Part shown: positions 50,123 to 58,725 of the stretch, in pieces
Layout of the letters: the number at the start of each line of letters is the position of its first letter
Position numbering within the stretch: position 1 is the first letter of the stretch
Source: an uncultured Kiritimatiellota bacterium
GTDB taxonomy: Bacteria; Verrucomicrobiota; Kiritimatiellia; RFP12; DVOR01
Direction: 5' to 3'
Assembly (NCBI GenBank): GCA_944389945.1
Contig: CALXOF010000009.1
Span: 1 to 64,000 of the forward strand
Length of the DNA: 64,000 nt
Notes under the pieces: generated by a model
Told to the model about the DNA's origin: nothing
Seen by the model: only the letters and a program-made list of their open reading frames with translations
Database searches by the model: none
Made by a program: the position numbers and the translations under genes

Positions 50123-50723
50123 CAATGCCAAGACGGCCCTTCTTTGTGCCTATACCTTAGCTTGCGCCAAGCAATACGCTAAGGCCGAAGGGTTGATTCT
50201 TTCGGACACGGAACTGGCCAAGACGCCGGAGGCCATGGATCTTCTGGCGCGCATCCGCGTGGAGCAGGGTGACATTGCCGAAGCGCGTCGTTTATGGCAA
50301 GAAATCCAGTCCTTGCATCCAGAGCATCGCCCTTCACACCTCGCGCTTCGCAATTTGGACAAGCCGCCCCGGAAGCAGCGTAGCCGCACGTGGGCGATTA
50401 TCGGTGGTGTGGTGGTTTTACTGATAGGGTTTTTGCTCGGTGCCTTTTTCATGCATCGGGAGCCTGACCGTATTGTGACCTTCGACTGGCCCAACTTGCC
50501 CAATATGCAGGCCTTGCGACAACTGGAACAATATCGTGGGCAGGTCGTGCGTATCACGCTTGGCTCGGAGTATTTGTCTGACCCCAAACGTTCGGCGCAT
50601 CGGGCCGTGCTCACGGACATGGTGTCGCAGGCGCTGGGCGTCAAACCGGAATGTGTCTTTCTTGCGCAGGCCCCGGAGGGATTGCCGGCCGGTGCCATTC
50701 GTGTGGAGCTCTATCGCAGATGA
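50112..50723 (+). CDS. Single-pass membrane protein with TPR-like N-terminus
   Basis: The 203-residue protein has a helical TPR-like N-terminal part (ALLCAYTLACAKQYAKAEGLILSD, RIRVEQGDIAEARRLWQEIQSLHPEHRPSHLALRNLD), a membrane helix (WAIIGGVVVLLIGFLLGAFF, about residues 97-116) and a small C-terminal domain. No family is recognised. It overlaps the gene before it by 11 nt and the patatin after it by 4 nt, so the products probably work together. Confidence 0.7.
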   Translation: MASDNAKTALLCAYTLACAKQYAKAEGLILSDTELAKTPEAMDLLARIRVEQGDIAEARRLWQEIQSLHPEHRPSHLALRNLDKPPRKQRSRTWAIIGGVVVLLIGFLLGAFFMHREPDRIVTFDWPNLPNMQALRQLEQYRGQVVRITLGSEYLSDPKRSAHRAVLTDMVSQALGVKPECVFLAQAPEGLPAGAIRVELYRR

Positions 50724-51538
50724 CGCAAGCGCGCCCTAAAATCGGTTTGGCGTTGGGCAGCGGCGGTGCGCGTGGCTGGGCGCATATCGGCGTGCTCAGA
50801 GCCTTGCGCGAATTGGGCATTTGGCCTGATATTGTCACGGGCTCGAGTATCGGTGCGATGGTTGGGGCCTTTGTTGCCGCGGATGCCTTCGATAAACTCG
50901 AGCGCGAACTCGCGACAATGACGCGGACACGTATGGCGCGGTTCTTTATTGAGGCGCACCTGCCGCGCCGAGGCCTCTTCTCCGGGCAGGCCGTGACGCG
51001 TTGGCTGGAGCAGCCAGACCTTTTGGGCGTCCTAGACTTCAGTCAACTCGCCAAACCATTTGCCGTAATGGCCACCGATTTACGTTCCGGTCAGGCCGTT
51101 GTTTTACGTGAGGGTAATGTTGCCCACGCCATCCGTGCCTCTATCTCCATCCCGGGACTCTTTGACCCCGTCCTCCACGAGGGTGTCGTCTTGATTGACG
51201 GTGGTTTCAGCGACCCCGTTCCAGTCGTAGCAGCCCGGGCACTTGGTGCCGACTTCGTCATTGGGGTGGACATCAACGGTGACCCCGAAGACGCCCCATT
51301 CGTTCAACACCCTTCCCTCATCGCAACCTTGCTCCAGACCTCCCGCTTCATGGAGCGCACCATCGGCAGACTCACCTTGGCTCAAGCCCCTGCCGATTAC
51401 CTCCTCCGTCCCAAGACCGGGGCCATTCAAACGCTCAACTTTGCCGGGGGCCGCAACCTCATCGCTGTCGGCGAAGCCACTGTGCACGAGGCGAAAACAT
51501 CTCTTCAAAAGGCTCTAGACCATGTTCTCCATTCATGA
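50720..51538 (+). CDS. Patatin-like phospholipase
   Basis: The 272-residue protein is a RssA/YlbK-type patatin: oxyanion motif GSGGARGWAHIGVL, nucleophile Ser43 in GSSIG and Asp160 of the Ser-Asp dyad in IDGGFSDPVPV. It lacks a signal peptide and should act on lipids or acyl esters in the cytoplasm or at the membrane. It overlaps the upstream membrane protein (ATGA) and the signal peptidase gene downstream (17 nt). Confidence 0.9.
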   Translation: MTQARPKIGLALGSGGARGWAHIGVLRALRELGIWPDIVTGSSIGAMVGAFVAADAFDKLERELATMTRTRMARFFIEAHLPRRGLFSGQAVTRWLEQPDLLGVLDFSQLAKPFAVMATDLRSGQAVVLREGNVAHAIRASISIPGLFDPVLHEGVVLIDGGFSDPVPVVAARALGADFVIGVDINGDPEDAPFVQHPSLIATLLQTSRFMERTIGRLTLAQAPADYLLRPKTGAIQTLNFAGGRNLIAVGEATVHEAKTSLQKALDHVLHS

Positions 51539-52685
51539 CTACCTGCTTCGCCGACGCGCACGCAAGGCTATGAAGGCCATGCGCGCGACCTTCCGTCTCT
51601 ACGAGGACACACTCCCCAACGACACGCGCCTCGCACTCGTCGAGCGCTTTGACGATCTTAACGATGCCATCAAGGATCAGAGTGTGAATGATCTCGATGA
51701 TGTTGTGAAGCCCCTCCAAGAAGAACTTAACGCGACGCTTCCCAAGCCGCGTTGGCCCGTGGCTACGGAATGGTTTGATGTTATCGTCTCCGCTCTCGCC
51801 GTGGCCTTTTGCTTCCGCGCCTATTATTACGAGCCCTTCCGTATTCCCACCGGCTCCATGCAGCCCACGCTCTATGGAATTCACTTCGAGCCCGCAGATG
51901 GCCCCTCCACGTGGGACAAAGGTCTTCTTCGCCATCTTAAATGGGGCGTCACCGGCAAAACTTACGAAGAAGTTCGTGTCCGTACCTCCGGCATCGTCAC
52001 GCAATACATCCCAAACGCCAACCCCGGCTACGTCACCCTTGTCGTCAACGGACGAGATCGCTACGAACTCCCCGAAGATGTCGCTCGGACATTCGCCAGT
52101 ACCGCCCCGAACCAGGGTGGGCTCCCTCCGGGGACGCGCATTCATGCCGGTCAGGTGCTTTGGCGTGGGTACGTGAAGAGTGGCGACTTCCTCTTCGTCA
52201 ACCGTTGGATTTGGAACTTCCGCCACCCGCGCCTTGGTGAGACCATTGTATTTTCTACCCGCGGTATCGGCGGAGAATTGCCCGACAATCAACACTACAT
52301 CAAGCGTCTCTGTGGTCGCCCAGGTGACACCGTGGAGCTCAAGCCCGAGAGTACCCACCTTTACGTCAATGGTGCCCCTGCCACCAACCCTAACCGCCTC
52401 GAGGAAATCGCTCGTCATGCCAAGCCTTGGGACGGTGCTCCGCCCTATCCCGGTTATAAACCGAAACCGAATACTGTTGCGGGTCCCAATGGAGAACGCA
52501 TTGACCTCCCTGGTAACGCGCAGACCTTTACCCTCGGTCCCGGTGAGTATCTCGCCCTCGGCGACAACTCGGACAACAGCCTCGACAGCCGTTATTGGGG
52601 CAAAGTCCCGGCCAAGAATCTGCTTGGCCCAGCCACCTTTGTCCATTGGCCCTTCACCTCCCCGCGTTGGGGCTTTATCCGTTAA
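51522..52685 (+). CDS. lepB: Signal peptidase I
   Basis: SPase I cleaves signal peptides of exported proteins at the inner membrane. The 387-residue protein has an N-terminal charged coiled-coil extension of about 80 residues, one membrane helix (IVSALAVAFCFRAYYY), catalytic Ser112 in IPTGSMQPTL, catalytic Lys261 in HYIKRLCGRPGD and the box LALGDNSDNSLDSRYWG. It is longer than E. coli LepB because of the N-terminal extension and an insertion around residues 120-215. Confidence 0.94.
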   Translation: MFSIHDYLLRRRARKAMKAMRATFRLYEDTLPNDTRLALVERFDDLNDAIKDQSVNDLDDVVKPLQEELNATLPKPRWPVATEWFDVIVSALAVAFCFRAYYYEPFRIPTGSMQPTLYGIHFEPADGPSTWDKGLLRHLKWGVTGKTYEEVRVRTSGIVTQYIPNANPGYVTLVVNGRDRYELPEDVARTFASTAPNQGGLPPGTRIHAGQVLWRGYVKSGDFLFVNRWIWNFRHPRLGETIVFSTRGIGGELPDNQHYIKRLCGRPGDTVELKPESTHLYVNGAPATNPNRLEEIARHAKPWDGAPPYPGYKPKPNTVAGPNGERIDLPGNAQTFTLGPGEYLALGDNSDNSLDSRYWGKVPAKNLLGPATFVHWPFTSPRWGFIR

Positions 52686-52696
52686 AGGAGACTACC

Positions 52697-53869
52697 ATGG
52701 CCACACCTGCCAATTTGCCTTCCCCCTCTGCTTATGATGTCCTCATCGTTGGTGCAGGGCCTTGGGGATGTGTTGTCGCCCGCGAGCTCGCCGAGGCCGG
52801 CAAACGTGTCCTGATGCTTGAGGCTCGCTCGCTCCCCGGAGGTAACGCCCGCAGTGCCATCGATCCCAAGACTGGTATCGAGTGCCACTGCTATGGCGCC
52901 CATATCTTCCACACCTCTGACCAGGGCGTCTGGGACTACGTCAATCGCTTCATCTCCTTCACGGGCTATCGCCACCGCGTCCTCACCAAGCACGCCGGTC
53001 ACACCTACTTTATGCCCTTGGGGTTGGCCCTCGTCAACGCCTTCTACGGCACCGACCTCACCCCCGCCGAGCTCTCCGCCTTCATCGCCGCCGAGGTCGC
53101 CAAGGCCGACCTCTCGGGCGAACCGCAGAACCTCGAGGAGCAGGCCATCTCCCTCATCGGGCGCCCCCTTTACGAGGCCTTTATCAAAGGTTATACCCAA
53201 AAGCAGTGGAACGCCGACCCGAAGGACCTCCCCGCCTTCATCATCCGCCGTTTGCCTGTCCGTACCAGTTACGACACCGGTTACTTCTCTGACCCCTGGC
53301 AGGGCGTCCCGCTCCAAGGTTATCAAGCCCTTTACGAGCGACTCCTCGACCATCCCGCTATCACGGTGCTTTACAACATCGACTACCTCTCCCTCCGCGA
53401 GACGATTCCCGCAGACAAGCCGACCTTCTACAGCGGCCCAATCGATGCCTACTTCGCCTTCCGCCACGGCCCCCTACCCTGGCGTGGACTCCGCTTCGAG
53501 TGGGAGACCAAGCCCGTCCAAGACTGGCAAGGCACCACCGTCATGAACTACGCCGATGCCGACGTTCCTTACACGCGTATCCACGAGTTCAAGCACTTCC
53601 ATCCCGAGCGCAAGGCCGTCTTCGAGAGCGCCCAGACCATCATCTGCCGCGAGTTCCCCGCCGATTGGCAACCCGGAGACATTCCCTATTATCCCGTCAA
53701 CACCCAGGCTTCTGCGGAGCTCCTCGCCAAGTACCAAGCCGATGCCGCGCAATGCCCCAACGTCGTCTTTGGCGGTCGCCTCGGTGAATACCGCTATTAC
53801 GACATGGACAAGGTTATTCGCCGGGCCCTTGATCAGGCCCATGACTGGCTTGCCAGGCAAATACCATGA
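52697..53869 (+). CDS. glf: UDP-galactopyranose mutase
   Basis: Glf interconverts UDP-galactopyranose and UDP-galactofuranose using reduced FAD. The 390-residue protein has the FAD motif VLIVGAGPWGCVVARELAEAGKRVLMLE, HCYGAHIFHTSDQGVWDYVNRF, KGYTQKQWNADPKDLP and NYADADVPYTRIHEFKHF, all typical. AAAGGAG precedes the ATG, 11 bp after lepB. It implies galactofuranose in surface polysaccharide. It converges on nrdG with 79 bp between stops. Confidence 0.95.
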   Translation: MATPANLPSPSAYDVLIVGAGPWGCVVARELAEAGKRVLMLEARSLPGGNARSAIDPKTGIECHCYGAHIFHTSDQGVWDYVNRFISFTGYRHRVLTKHAGHTYFMPLGLALVNAFYGTDLTPAELSAFIAAEVAKADLSGEPQNLEEQAISLIGRPLYEAFIKGYTQKQWNADPKDLPAFIIRRLPVRTSYDTGYFSDPWQGVPLQGYQALYERLLDHPAITVLYNIDYLSLRETIPADKPTFYSGPIDAYFAFRHGPLPWRGLRFEWETKPVQDWQGTTVMNYADADVPYTRIHEFKHFHPERKAVFESAQTIICREFPADWQPGDIPYYPVNTQASAELLAKYQADAAQCPNVVFGGRLGEYRYYDMDKVIRRALDQAHDWLARQIP

Positions 53870-53948
53870 TGTCAACCGATGGCCACCCCGGCAGGTTTCA
53901 CGTATACAGATTAAAGAAAGCGAAGTAGCCGTCTCCCCCCGGACACGT

Positions 53949-54431
53949 TCACTCGATGGAGAGAACTTGACCGTGGGAGAGATGGATAAGGCGCTGATTG
54001 GAGGAGCCGCGGAAACGGAGCTCAAGGGAGCGCTTGGCGATAATAAAGCGGCCGTCAACGAGCCAATCGATCTCGTTGAGAAGATTTTGGCATTCGGGCT
54101 TTTCCCGAAGCTGCTCAAGCGTCCAACCTGAATAAGAGATAACATCTAGGCCCAGTCGGTGGCACCAACGGGCGAGGTGGTAAAGAGGCTCCGGCTGACA
54201 AAAGGGTTCTCCACCGGAGAAGGTAACGCCATCCAGATTCATCCGGCTATGCCAGATTTGCCGCATCAGGGTGAGGATGGAGACAACGCGCCCTCCCTTG
54301 AAGTCATGCGTCTGCGGGTTATGGCAGCCGGGGCAATGGTGCGGACATCCCTGCGTGAAGAGTGCAAAGCGGAAGCCGGGTCCATCGACAATGGACTCGG
54401 GAATGGTTCCGGCAATGCGCAGGGTGAGCAT
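53949..54431 (-). CDS. nrdG: Anaerobic ribonucleotide reductase activase NrdG
   Basis: NrdG is the radical-SAM enzyme that installs the glycyl radical on NrdD. The 160-residue protein has CX3CX2C as Cys29, Cys33, Cys36 (QGCPHHCPGCHNPQTHDF) and the SAM-binding VTFSGGEPFCQ. It lies 66 bp downstream of nrdD on the same strand, separated by a strong hairpin, so it may be expressed at a lower level than nrdD. Confidence 0.95.
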   Translation of the reverse strand: MLTLRIAGTIPESIVDGPGFRFALFTQGCPHHCPGCHNPQTHDFKGGRVVSILTLMRQIWHSRMNLDGVTFSGGEPFCQPEPLYHLARWCHRLGLDVISYSGWTLEQLREKPECQNLLNEIDWLVDGRFIIAKRSLELRFRGSSNQRLIHLSHGQVLSIE

Positions 54432-54450
54432 GGCGTGCGGGGCGTGGCAC

Positions 54451-54476
54451 GGGGAGGGGCGGAAAAGCCCCTCCCC
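54451..54476 (-). other. Strong hairpin between nrdD and nrdG
   Basis: A perfect 10-bp G+C stem (54451-54460 with 54467-54476) with a 6-nt loop lacks a T run. It could be an attenuating or RNA-stabilising element that sets the nrdD:nrdG ratio. Confidence 0.5.
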
Positions 54477-54497
54477 GCAACAAAGCCGTTGGACGGC

Positions 54498-56810
54498 TTA
54501 CAGGTGCTTCACGCGATCGCGGACCTCAGCGGCCTTGGCGTTGTTGAAGCGATCGATGGTGCCAACGAGGTAGCCGGTGATACGGCGGATACGCTCGAAG
54601 TGCGGACCACCATCATCCTCGCGTCGGCCACACTTGGGGCAGACGTCATCGATGATGCCACGATAGCCGCAGACGGGGTCACGGTCAAGGGGGTGGTTGA
54701 CGGAGCCGTAACCAATGCCGCACTTGGCCATGTGGCGGATGACACGCTCGAAGGCCTCGGGGTTGTCGGCCATCTTGCCGTTGAGCTCGACGTAAGAGAT
54801 GTGGCCGCCGTTGGTGAGGGCGTGGTAAGGGGCCTCAATCTCAATCTTGCGGAAGGCAGAGATGGGGAAGTAGACCGGCACGTGGAAGGAGTTGGTGTAG
54901 TACTCGCGGTCGGTGATCTCGGGGATGGAACCGAAACGCTTGCGGTCGATGCGCACGAAGCGGCCGGAGAGGCCCTCGGCGGGGGTTCCGATGAGGGTGA
55001 AGTTCAGGCCGGTCTCCTGCGAGCAACGGTCGGCGTAGTCGCGCATGTGCTTGACAATTTCCAGACCGAGCTGCTGGGCCTCCTCGCTCTCGCCATGGTG
55101 CTTACCGATGAGGCTCTTGAGCGTCTCGGCCAGGCCAATGAAGCCGAAGGTGAGGGAGCCGTGCTTGATGACCTCGCGGACCTCGTCATCCGGGCCGAGC
55201 TTCTCGGAGTCGAGCCAGACGCCTTCGCCCATGAGGAAGGGGAAGTTACGCACGCGCTTGCGGGCCTGCACCTCGAAACGCTCGAGCAACTGGTCGCGGA
55301 CCAACTGGAGCATGTCATCGAGCTGGGCGTAGAAGGTCTTGATGTTGCCGTGGCTCTGGATGGCGAGGCGCGGCAGGTTGATGGAGGTGAAGGAGAGGTT
55401 GCCGCGCTTCCAGACCTGCGCCTTGGAGGGATCGTAGACGTTGGTGGCGACGCGGGTACGGCAACCCATGTAGCTGATTTCCGTCTCGGGATGGCCTTCC
55501 TTGTAGAGCGCGGCGTTGAAGGGCGCATCCTGGAAGGCAAAGTTCGGGAAGAGGCGCTTGGCGCTGACCTGGCAGGCGAGCTGGAAGAGGTCGTAGTTGG
55601 GGTCGCCCTCGTCGAAGCTCACGCCCTTCTTCACGCGGAAGATCTGGATGGGGAAGATGGGCGTTTCGCCATCGCCCAAACCGGCCTGAGTGGCCAGCAG
55701 GACGTTCTTGATGACCATGCGGCCTTCGGGGGTCGTGTCGGTGCCGTAGTTGATGGAGGAGAAGGGCGTTTGCGCACCCGCACGCGAGTGCATGGAGTTG
55801 AGGTTGTGGATGAGGGCTTCCATCGCCTGATAGGTCTCGCGGTCGGTCTCCTTGAGGGCATGGGCACGGGCGAAGTCCTGAATGTGGGGAATCTTCTCCT
55901 CGGGGATGCCGGCAGCCTTGAGGGCTTCGGCCTCCTTGGCACGAACCTCGGGGTCAGAAGCCTGGCCCATCGTCGGGGGCTCGGGGAGCACGATATCCGC
56001 GGCGGTCTCGGGGTCGCAGAGCAACTCAATGGCCTCGCGGAGGGCGGCCTTGTAGCGGCGGGCATAGGTCATGCGCACACCCATGGCCATGGCCAGATCG
56101 AAGTTCGGGACGGACTGGCCGCCGTGCTGGTCGTTCTGGTTGGACTGGATGGCAATGCAGGCGAGGGCCGCGAAGGAACGGATTTCCTTGGGGGCGCGCA
56201 GGAAGCCATGACCGGTGCTGAAACCGCGCGAGAGCAGATCCACCAGGTCGATCTGGCAACACGTCATCGTAAGGCTGTAGAAGTCGAGGTCATGGATGTG
56301 GATGTCGCCCTGCTCATGGGCGCGGGCGATATCCGGGCGCAACATATTGTCGATGTAGAAGCGCTTGGAGCTCTCGGAGCCGAACTTCAGCATGGAGCCC
56401 ATGGCGGTATCGCCGTCGATGTTCGCGTTCTCGCGCTTGACGTCGGAGTCCTTGGCAGAGGAGAAGACGATGTCCGCGAGGGTCTTCATCAGCTTGGTGT
56501 TGCGCTCACGGGCACGGGAACGGTCGGCACGGTAAAGGATGTAGCTCTTGGCGGTGTCCGGATAACCGGCCTCCATGAGCGTACGCTCCACGGCATCTTG
56601 GATTTTCTCGATATCAGGCGCCTCGATGGTGACGCGGCGCGAGGCATCCTCGGCCAGCTTGTTGGCAAGGGCTTCGAGTTCAAAGTCGTCTTTGCCGCGC
56701 AGTTGCTCGCTGTCGCGGGTCTGGGCCAAGGCCTTGAGGATGGCGGTGGCGATTTTCGCGAGGTTGAAGGGCACCTGTCTCCCATCGCGCTTGATGACGG
56801 TCTTGATCAT
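54498..56810 (-). CDS. nrdD: Anaerobic (class III) ribonucleoside-triphosphate reductase NrdD
   Basis: NrdD reduces ribonucleotides to deoxyribonucleotides without oxygen. The 770-residue protein has an N-terminal ATP-cone (MIKTVIKRDGRQVPFNLAKIATAI) as allosteric site, the catalytic barrel (HIHDLDFYSLTMTCCQ, GFSTGHGFLRAP), a C-terminal zinc site (VCGYRG, VCPKCGRRED) and the glycyl-radical motif RITGYLVGTIDRFN with Gly746. The ATG at 56810 fits the family start. TTGACA and TATCTT on the minus strand and two NrdR boxes lie upstream. No aerobic NrdAB genes are in the window. Confidence 0.97.
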   Translation of the reverse strand: MIKTVIKRDGRQVPFNLAKIATAILKALAQTRDSEQLRGKDDFELEALANKLAEDASRRVTIEAPDIEKIQDAVERTLMEAGYPDTAKSYILYRADRSRARERNTKLMKTLADIVFSSAKDSDVKRENANIDGDTAMGSMLKFGSESSKRFYIDNMLRPDIARAHEQGDIHIHDLDFYSLTMTCCQIDLVDLLSRGFSTGHGFLRAPKEIRSFAALACIAIQSNQNDQHGGQSVPNFDLAMAMGVRMTYARRYKAALREAIELLCDPETAADIVLPEPPTMGQASDPEVRAKEAEALKAAGIPEEKIPHIQDFARAHALKETDRETYQAMEALIHNLNSMHSRAGAQTPFSSINYGTDTTPEGRMVIKNVLLATQAGLGDGETPIFPIQIFRVKKGVSFDEGDPNYDLFQLACQVSAKRLFPNFAFQDAPFNAALYKEGHPETEISYMGCRTRVATNVYDPSKAQVWKRGNLSFTSINLPRLAIQSHGNIKTFYAQLDDMLQLVRDQLLERFEVQARKRVRNFPFLMGEGVWLDSEKLGPDDEVREVIKHGSLTFGFIGLAETLKSLIGKHHGESEEAQQLGLEIVKHMRDYADRCSQETGLNFTLIGTPAEGLSGRFVRIDRKRFGSIPEITDREYYTNSFHVPVYFPISAFRKIEIEAPYHALTNGGHISYVELNGKMADNPEAFERVIRHMAKCGIGYGSVNHPLDRDPVCGYRGIIDDVCPKCGRREDDGGPHFERIRRITGYLVGTIDRFNNAKAAEVRDRVKHL

Positions 56811-56892
56811 GATTGACTCGATTCTGTTTTGCAAGTTTTATCGTCCGCGCCAACGCCACGCGGCGTTCAGCTACCACGGCGAAACATTGGGA

Positions 56893-56920
56893 AAGATACC
56901 AAATCTACGGCTAATGTCAA
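56893..56920 (-). promoter_or_regulatory. Promoter of nrdD
   Basis: On the minus strand TTGACA (56920-56915), a 16-bp spacer and TGG-TATCTT (ending 56893) form a promoter. The -35 overlaps the proximal NrdR box, so NrdR binding would block it. Confidence 0.65.
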
Positions 56921-56934
56921 ACTAGATATATTGT
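56919..56934 (-). promoter_or_regulatory. NrdR box, proximal
   Basis: AAACTAGATATATTGT agrees with the NrdR consensus ACACWATATATWGTGT at 13 of 16 positions. It is centred 31 bp from the second box, the usual three-helical-turn spacing for NrdR pairs. Confidence 0.8.
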
Positions 56935-56949
56935 CATCAAAAGCGAGAT

Positions 56950-56965
56950 ACACTATATCTGGTAT
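56950..56965 (-). promoter_or_regulatory. NrdR box, distal
   Basis: ACACTATATCTGGTAT agrees with the NrdR consensus at 13 of 16 positions and pairs with the box at 56919. Confidence 0.8.
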
Positions 56966-57161
56966 GAAACTGCCAAAAACACTTTGCCCCTGCAAAGGCC
57001 TTTAGACGGTATTCCAATTGTTTGAGACCCTTTCGGCAAGGGTAAAAAATTTTCACTTGTGGGTCTTCCTCGGTCCAGCTTCGGCAACTCTCGCGCCAGC
57101 CCACATACCTACCCCACCCCCCTCAAACACTCAAAAAGCGCGTCATGGCGCTATTTTTCGC

Positions 57162-57190
57162 TTGCAATCCAATCACAAAAACTCCATAAT
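57162..57190 (+). promoter_or_regulatory. Promoter of the HU gene
   Basis: TTGCAA (57162-57167), a 17-bp spacer and CATAAT (57185-57190) precede a leader of about 58 nt with a small hairpin (CGCGG with CCGCG) and an AAAGGAG site. The rest of the 444-bp gap between nrdD and this gene (56966-57161) shows no recognised gene. Confidence 0.65.
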
Positions 57191-57254
57191 AGGGGCATCG
57201 AAACGCGGATTCCCCGCGAAACGATTGTCAGCAAAGCAAAGGAGTAAACGAAAC

Positions 57255-57560
57255 ATGGCTACCAAGAAGAAGGCCCCTGCCAAGCCCCTCACCAAGACGC
57301 AGATCATTGACGCCGTCGCCGATGCCACTGGTTACACCAAGAAGGCCGTTGAGGACGTCTATGCGGCCCTCACCGACCTGATTGCCAAGGAGACCAAGAA
57401 GACCGCCTTCACCCTCCCCGGCCTCGGCAAGTTCTCCGTCATCGAGCGTAAGGCTCGCACCGGCCGCAACATCCGCACCGGCGAGACCATCCAGATCCCC
57501 GCCAAGAAGACCGTCAAGTTCACGGTCTCCAAGCTGATCAAGGACAAGATCCTCGGCTAA
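57255..57560 (+). CDS. HU/IHF-family DNA-binding protein
   Basis: The 101-residue nucleoid protein begins with a Lys/Ala-rich tail (ATKKKAPAKPLTK) and continues with the HU fold: IIDAVADATGYTKKAVEDVYAALTDLIAKETKK, LPGLGKFSVIERKARTGRNIRTGETIQIPAKKTVKFTVSK. The DNA arm has the order of HU proteins, though its usual GRNP reads GRNI. It is flanked by its own promoter and terminator, as expected for a highly expressed gene. Confidence 0.95.
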   Translation: MATKKKAPAKPLTKTQIIDAVADATGYTKKAVEDVYAALTDLIAKETKKTAFTLPGLGKFSVIERKARTGRNIRTGETIQIPAKKTVKFTVSKLIKDKILG

Positions 57561-57584
57561 AGACTCCCGCTAATTGCGGCAAAC

Positions 57585-57617
57585 AAAGGCATGGGGCACC
57601 CCATGCCTTTCCTTTTA
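57585..57617 (+). terminator. Terminator of the HU gene
   Basis: AAAGGCATGGGG (57585-57596) pairs with CCCCATGCCTTT (57599-57610), followed by CCTTTT. Confidence 0.9.
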
Positions 57618-57710
57618 AAAGGATTCCTTCTTTCCAGAAAGCATCAATTGGGGCGTAATATACCAAGCAAGATTGTCCATATCGTGAATTGATGTACGAA
57701 GGCACTAAAG

Positions 57711-57742
57711 AAAATAAAAAGCCCCGACCTTGCGGTTGGGGC
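57711..57742 (-). terminator. Terminator of rpsU
   Basis: A 9-bp stem (57721-57729 with 57734-57742, one G-T pair) with a 4-nt loop is followed on the minus strand by TTTTTATTTT. The plus-strand side also has a short T run. Confidence 0.85.
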
Positions 57743-57765
57743 TCTTTTGCCGTTTGGCGGAAGAC

Positions 57766-57963
57766 TCACATCTGAGCCATCGCGGAACGGGAACGGGCGC
57801 GGATGCGAGCACGCGCGGATTTGCGACGAGCCTTTTCGCAAGGCTTCTCGTAGTAACGGGTCGCACGGAGCTGCTTGATCAGACCCTCCTTGTCGAGAAT
57901 CTTTTTCAGGCGCTTCAGGCCGCGCTCCACGGACTCGCCCTTTTTCAGACGAACCATGATCAT
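57766..57963 (-). CDS. rpsU: 30S ribosomal protein S21
   Basis: The 65-residue basic protein matches bS21: MVRLKKGESVERGLKRLKKILDKEGLIKQLRATRYYEKPCEKARRKSARARIR in order. S21 sits near the anti-Shine-Dalgarno end of 16S rRNA and affects initiation. The ATG at 57963 has a perfect AAAGGAGG site; a second ATG two codons later is possible. It is 66 bp downstream of tcdA on the same strand. In a genome with many putatively leaderless mRNAs, S21 levels may influence start selection, which is only an inference. Confidence 0.95.
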   Translation of the reverse strand: MIMVRLKKGESVERGLKRLKKILDKEGLIKQLRATRYYEKPCEKARRKSARARIRARSRSAMAQM

Positions 57964-58029
57964 GTTTGCTCACCTCCTTTCGTTGTCTCCGCCGAGAGTT
58001 CGGCGAATTGGCCGCATAGTATAGCACAA

Positions 58030-58725
58030 TCATTCAGCGGAGGAAAGACTTTTTATCACATCTGCCGCGAGAAGGAGACCGGCGGACGCAGTGACCGGCA
58101 TCAGGGAACCGAGCGGGGCGCCGGGGGCCTGCGGTGCGGCGGGTTCTCGCGACCAGACGCACCGGACGCCTTTGGTGAAGCCAAGAGTACGAAGCCCCTG
58201 GCGTACGCGGCGGGCCAAGGGACACACTTGCGTCTTGGAAAGGTCAGTGACACAGAGGGCCGATGGGTCACGCTTGCGTGCCGCCCCCATCGCCGACCAC
58301 GCGGGAATCTCACGGCGGAGACATTCGGCCAACAGGGCGAGCTTCGCAGGCACGTCATCGATTGCGTCCACCACGGCCGCCGGATAGGCGCGGTCAAGCA
58401 GAGCCCCCACGTTATCGGCATCCACCCGCAAACGCTCCGCCGTTACGGCACAGGTTGGGGCGATGTCGCGCAGACGCGCGGCAGTGGCATCGGCTTTGGG
58501 CTGCCCAATGGTGGACAGCGCGGCGAAAGGCTGACGGTTGAGATTGGAGGCCTCGAAGACGTCGCCGTCCACGAGCCAAAGTTCCCCCACTCCACTGCGG
58601 GCGAGCGCCTCGACGCACGCTCCGCCCACGGCCCCCAGACCCACCACCAAAATACGCGCGACGCGGAGACGAGCCATCGCCTCAGCCCCCAACAACGCCT
58701 CTGCACGCAACAAGGTTTCACTCAT
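58030..58725 (-). CDS. tcdA: tRNA threonylcarbamoyladenosine dehydratase (TcdA/CsdL)
   Basis: TcdA cyclises t6A37 to ct6A in an ATP-dependent way. The 231-residue ThiF/E1-like protein has the nucleotide motif VVGLGAVGGACVEALARSGVGELWLVDGDVFEASNLNRQ, then AALSTIGQPKADATAARL and AAVVDAIDDVPAKLALLAEC. The C-terminal TVTASAGLLLAADVIKSL type ending is also typical. The ATG at 58725 overlaps the GH20 stop (ATGA). It acts downstream of TsaC, encoded at 24.8 kb. Confidence 0.93.
   Translation of the reverse strand: MSETLLRAEALLGAEAMARLRVARILVVGLGAVGGACVEALARSGVGELWLVDGDVFEASNLNRQPFAALSTIGQPKADATAARLRDIAPTCAVTAERLRVDADNVGALLDRAYPAAVVDAIDDVPAKLALLAECLRREIPAWSAMGAARKRDPSALCVTDLSKTQVCPLARRVRQGLRTLGFTKGVRCVWSREPAAPQAPGAPLGSLMPVTASAGLLLAADVIKSLSSAE

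Noticed and set aside
54159..56816. 885-codon open frame on the plus strand
   Set aside because: It is antisense to nrdD, has no ribosome site and a low-complexity translation; it is a G+C-driven shadow.
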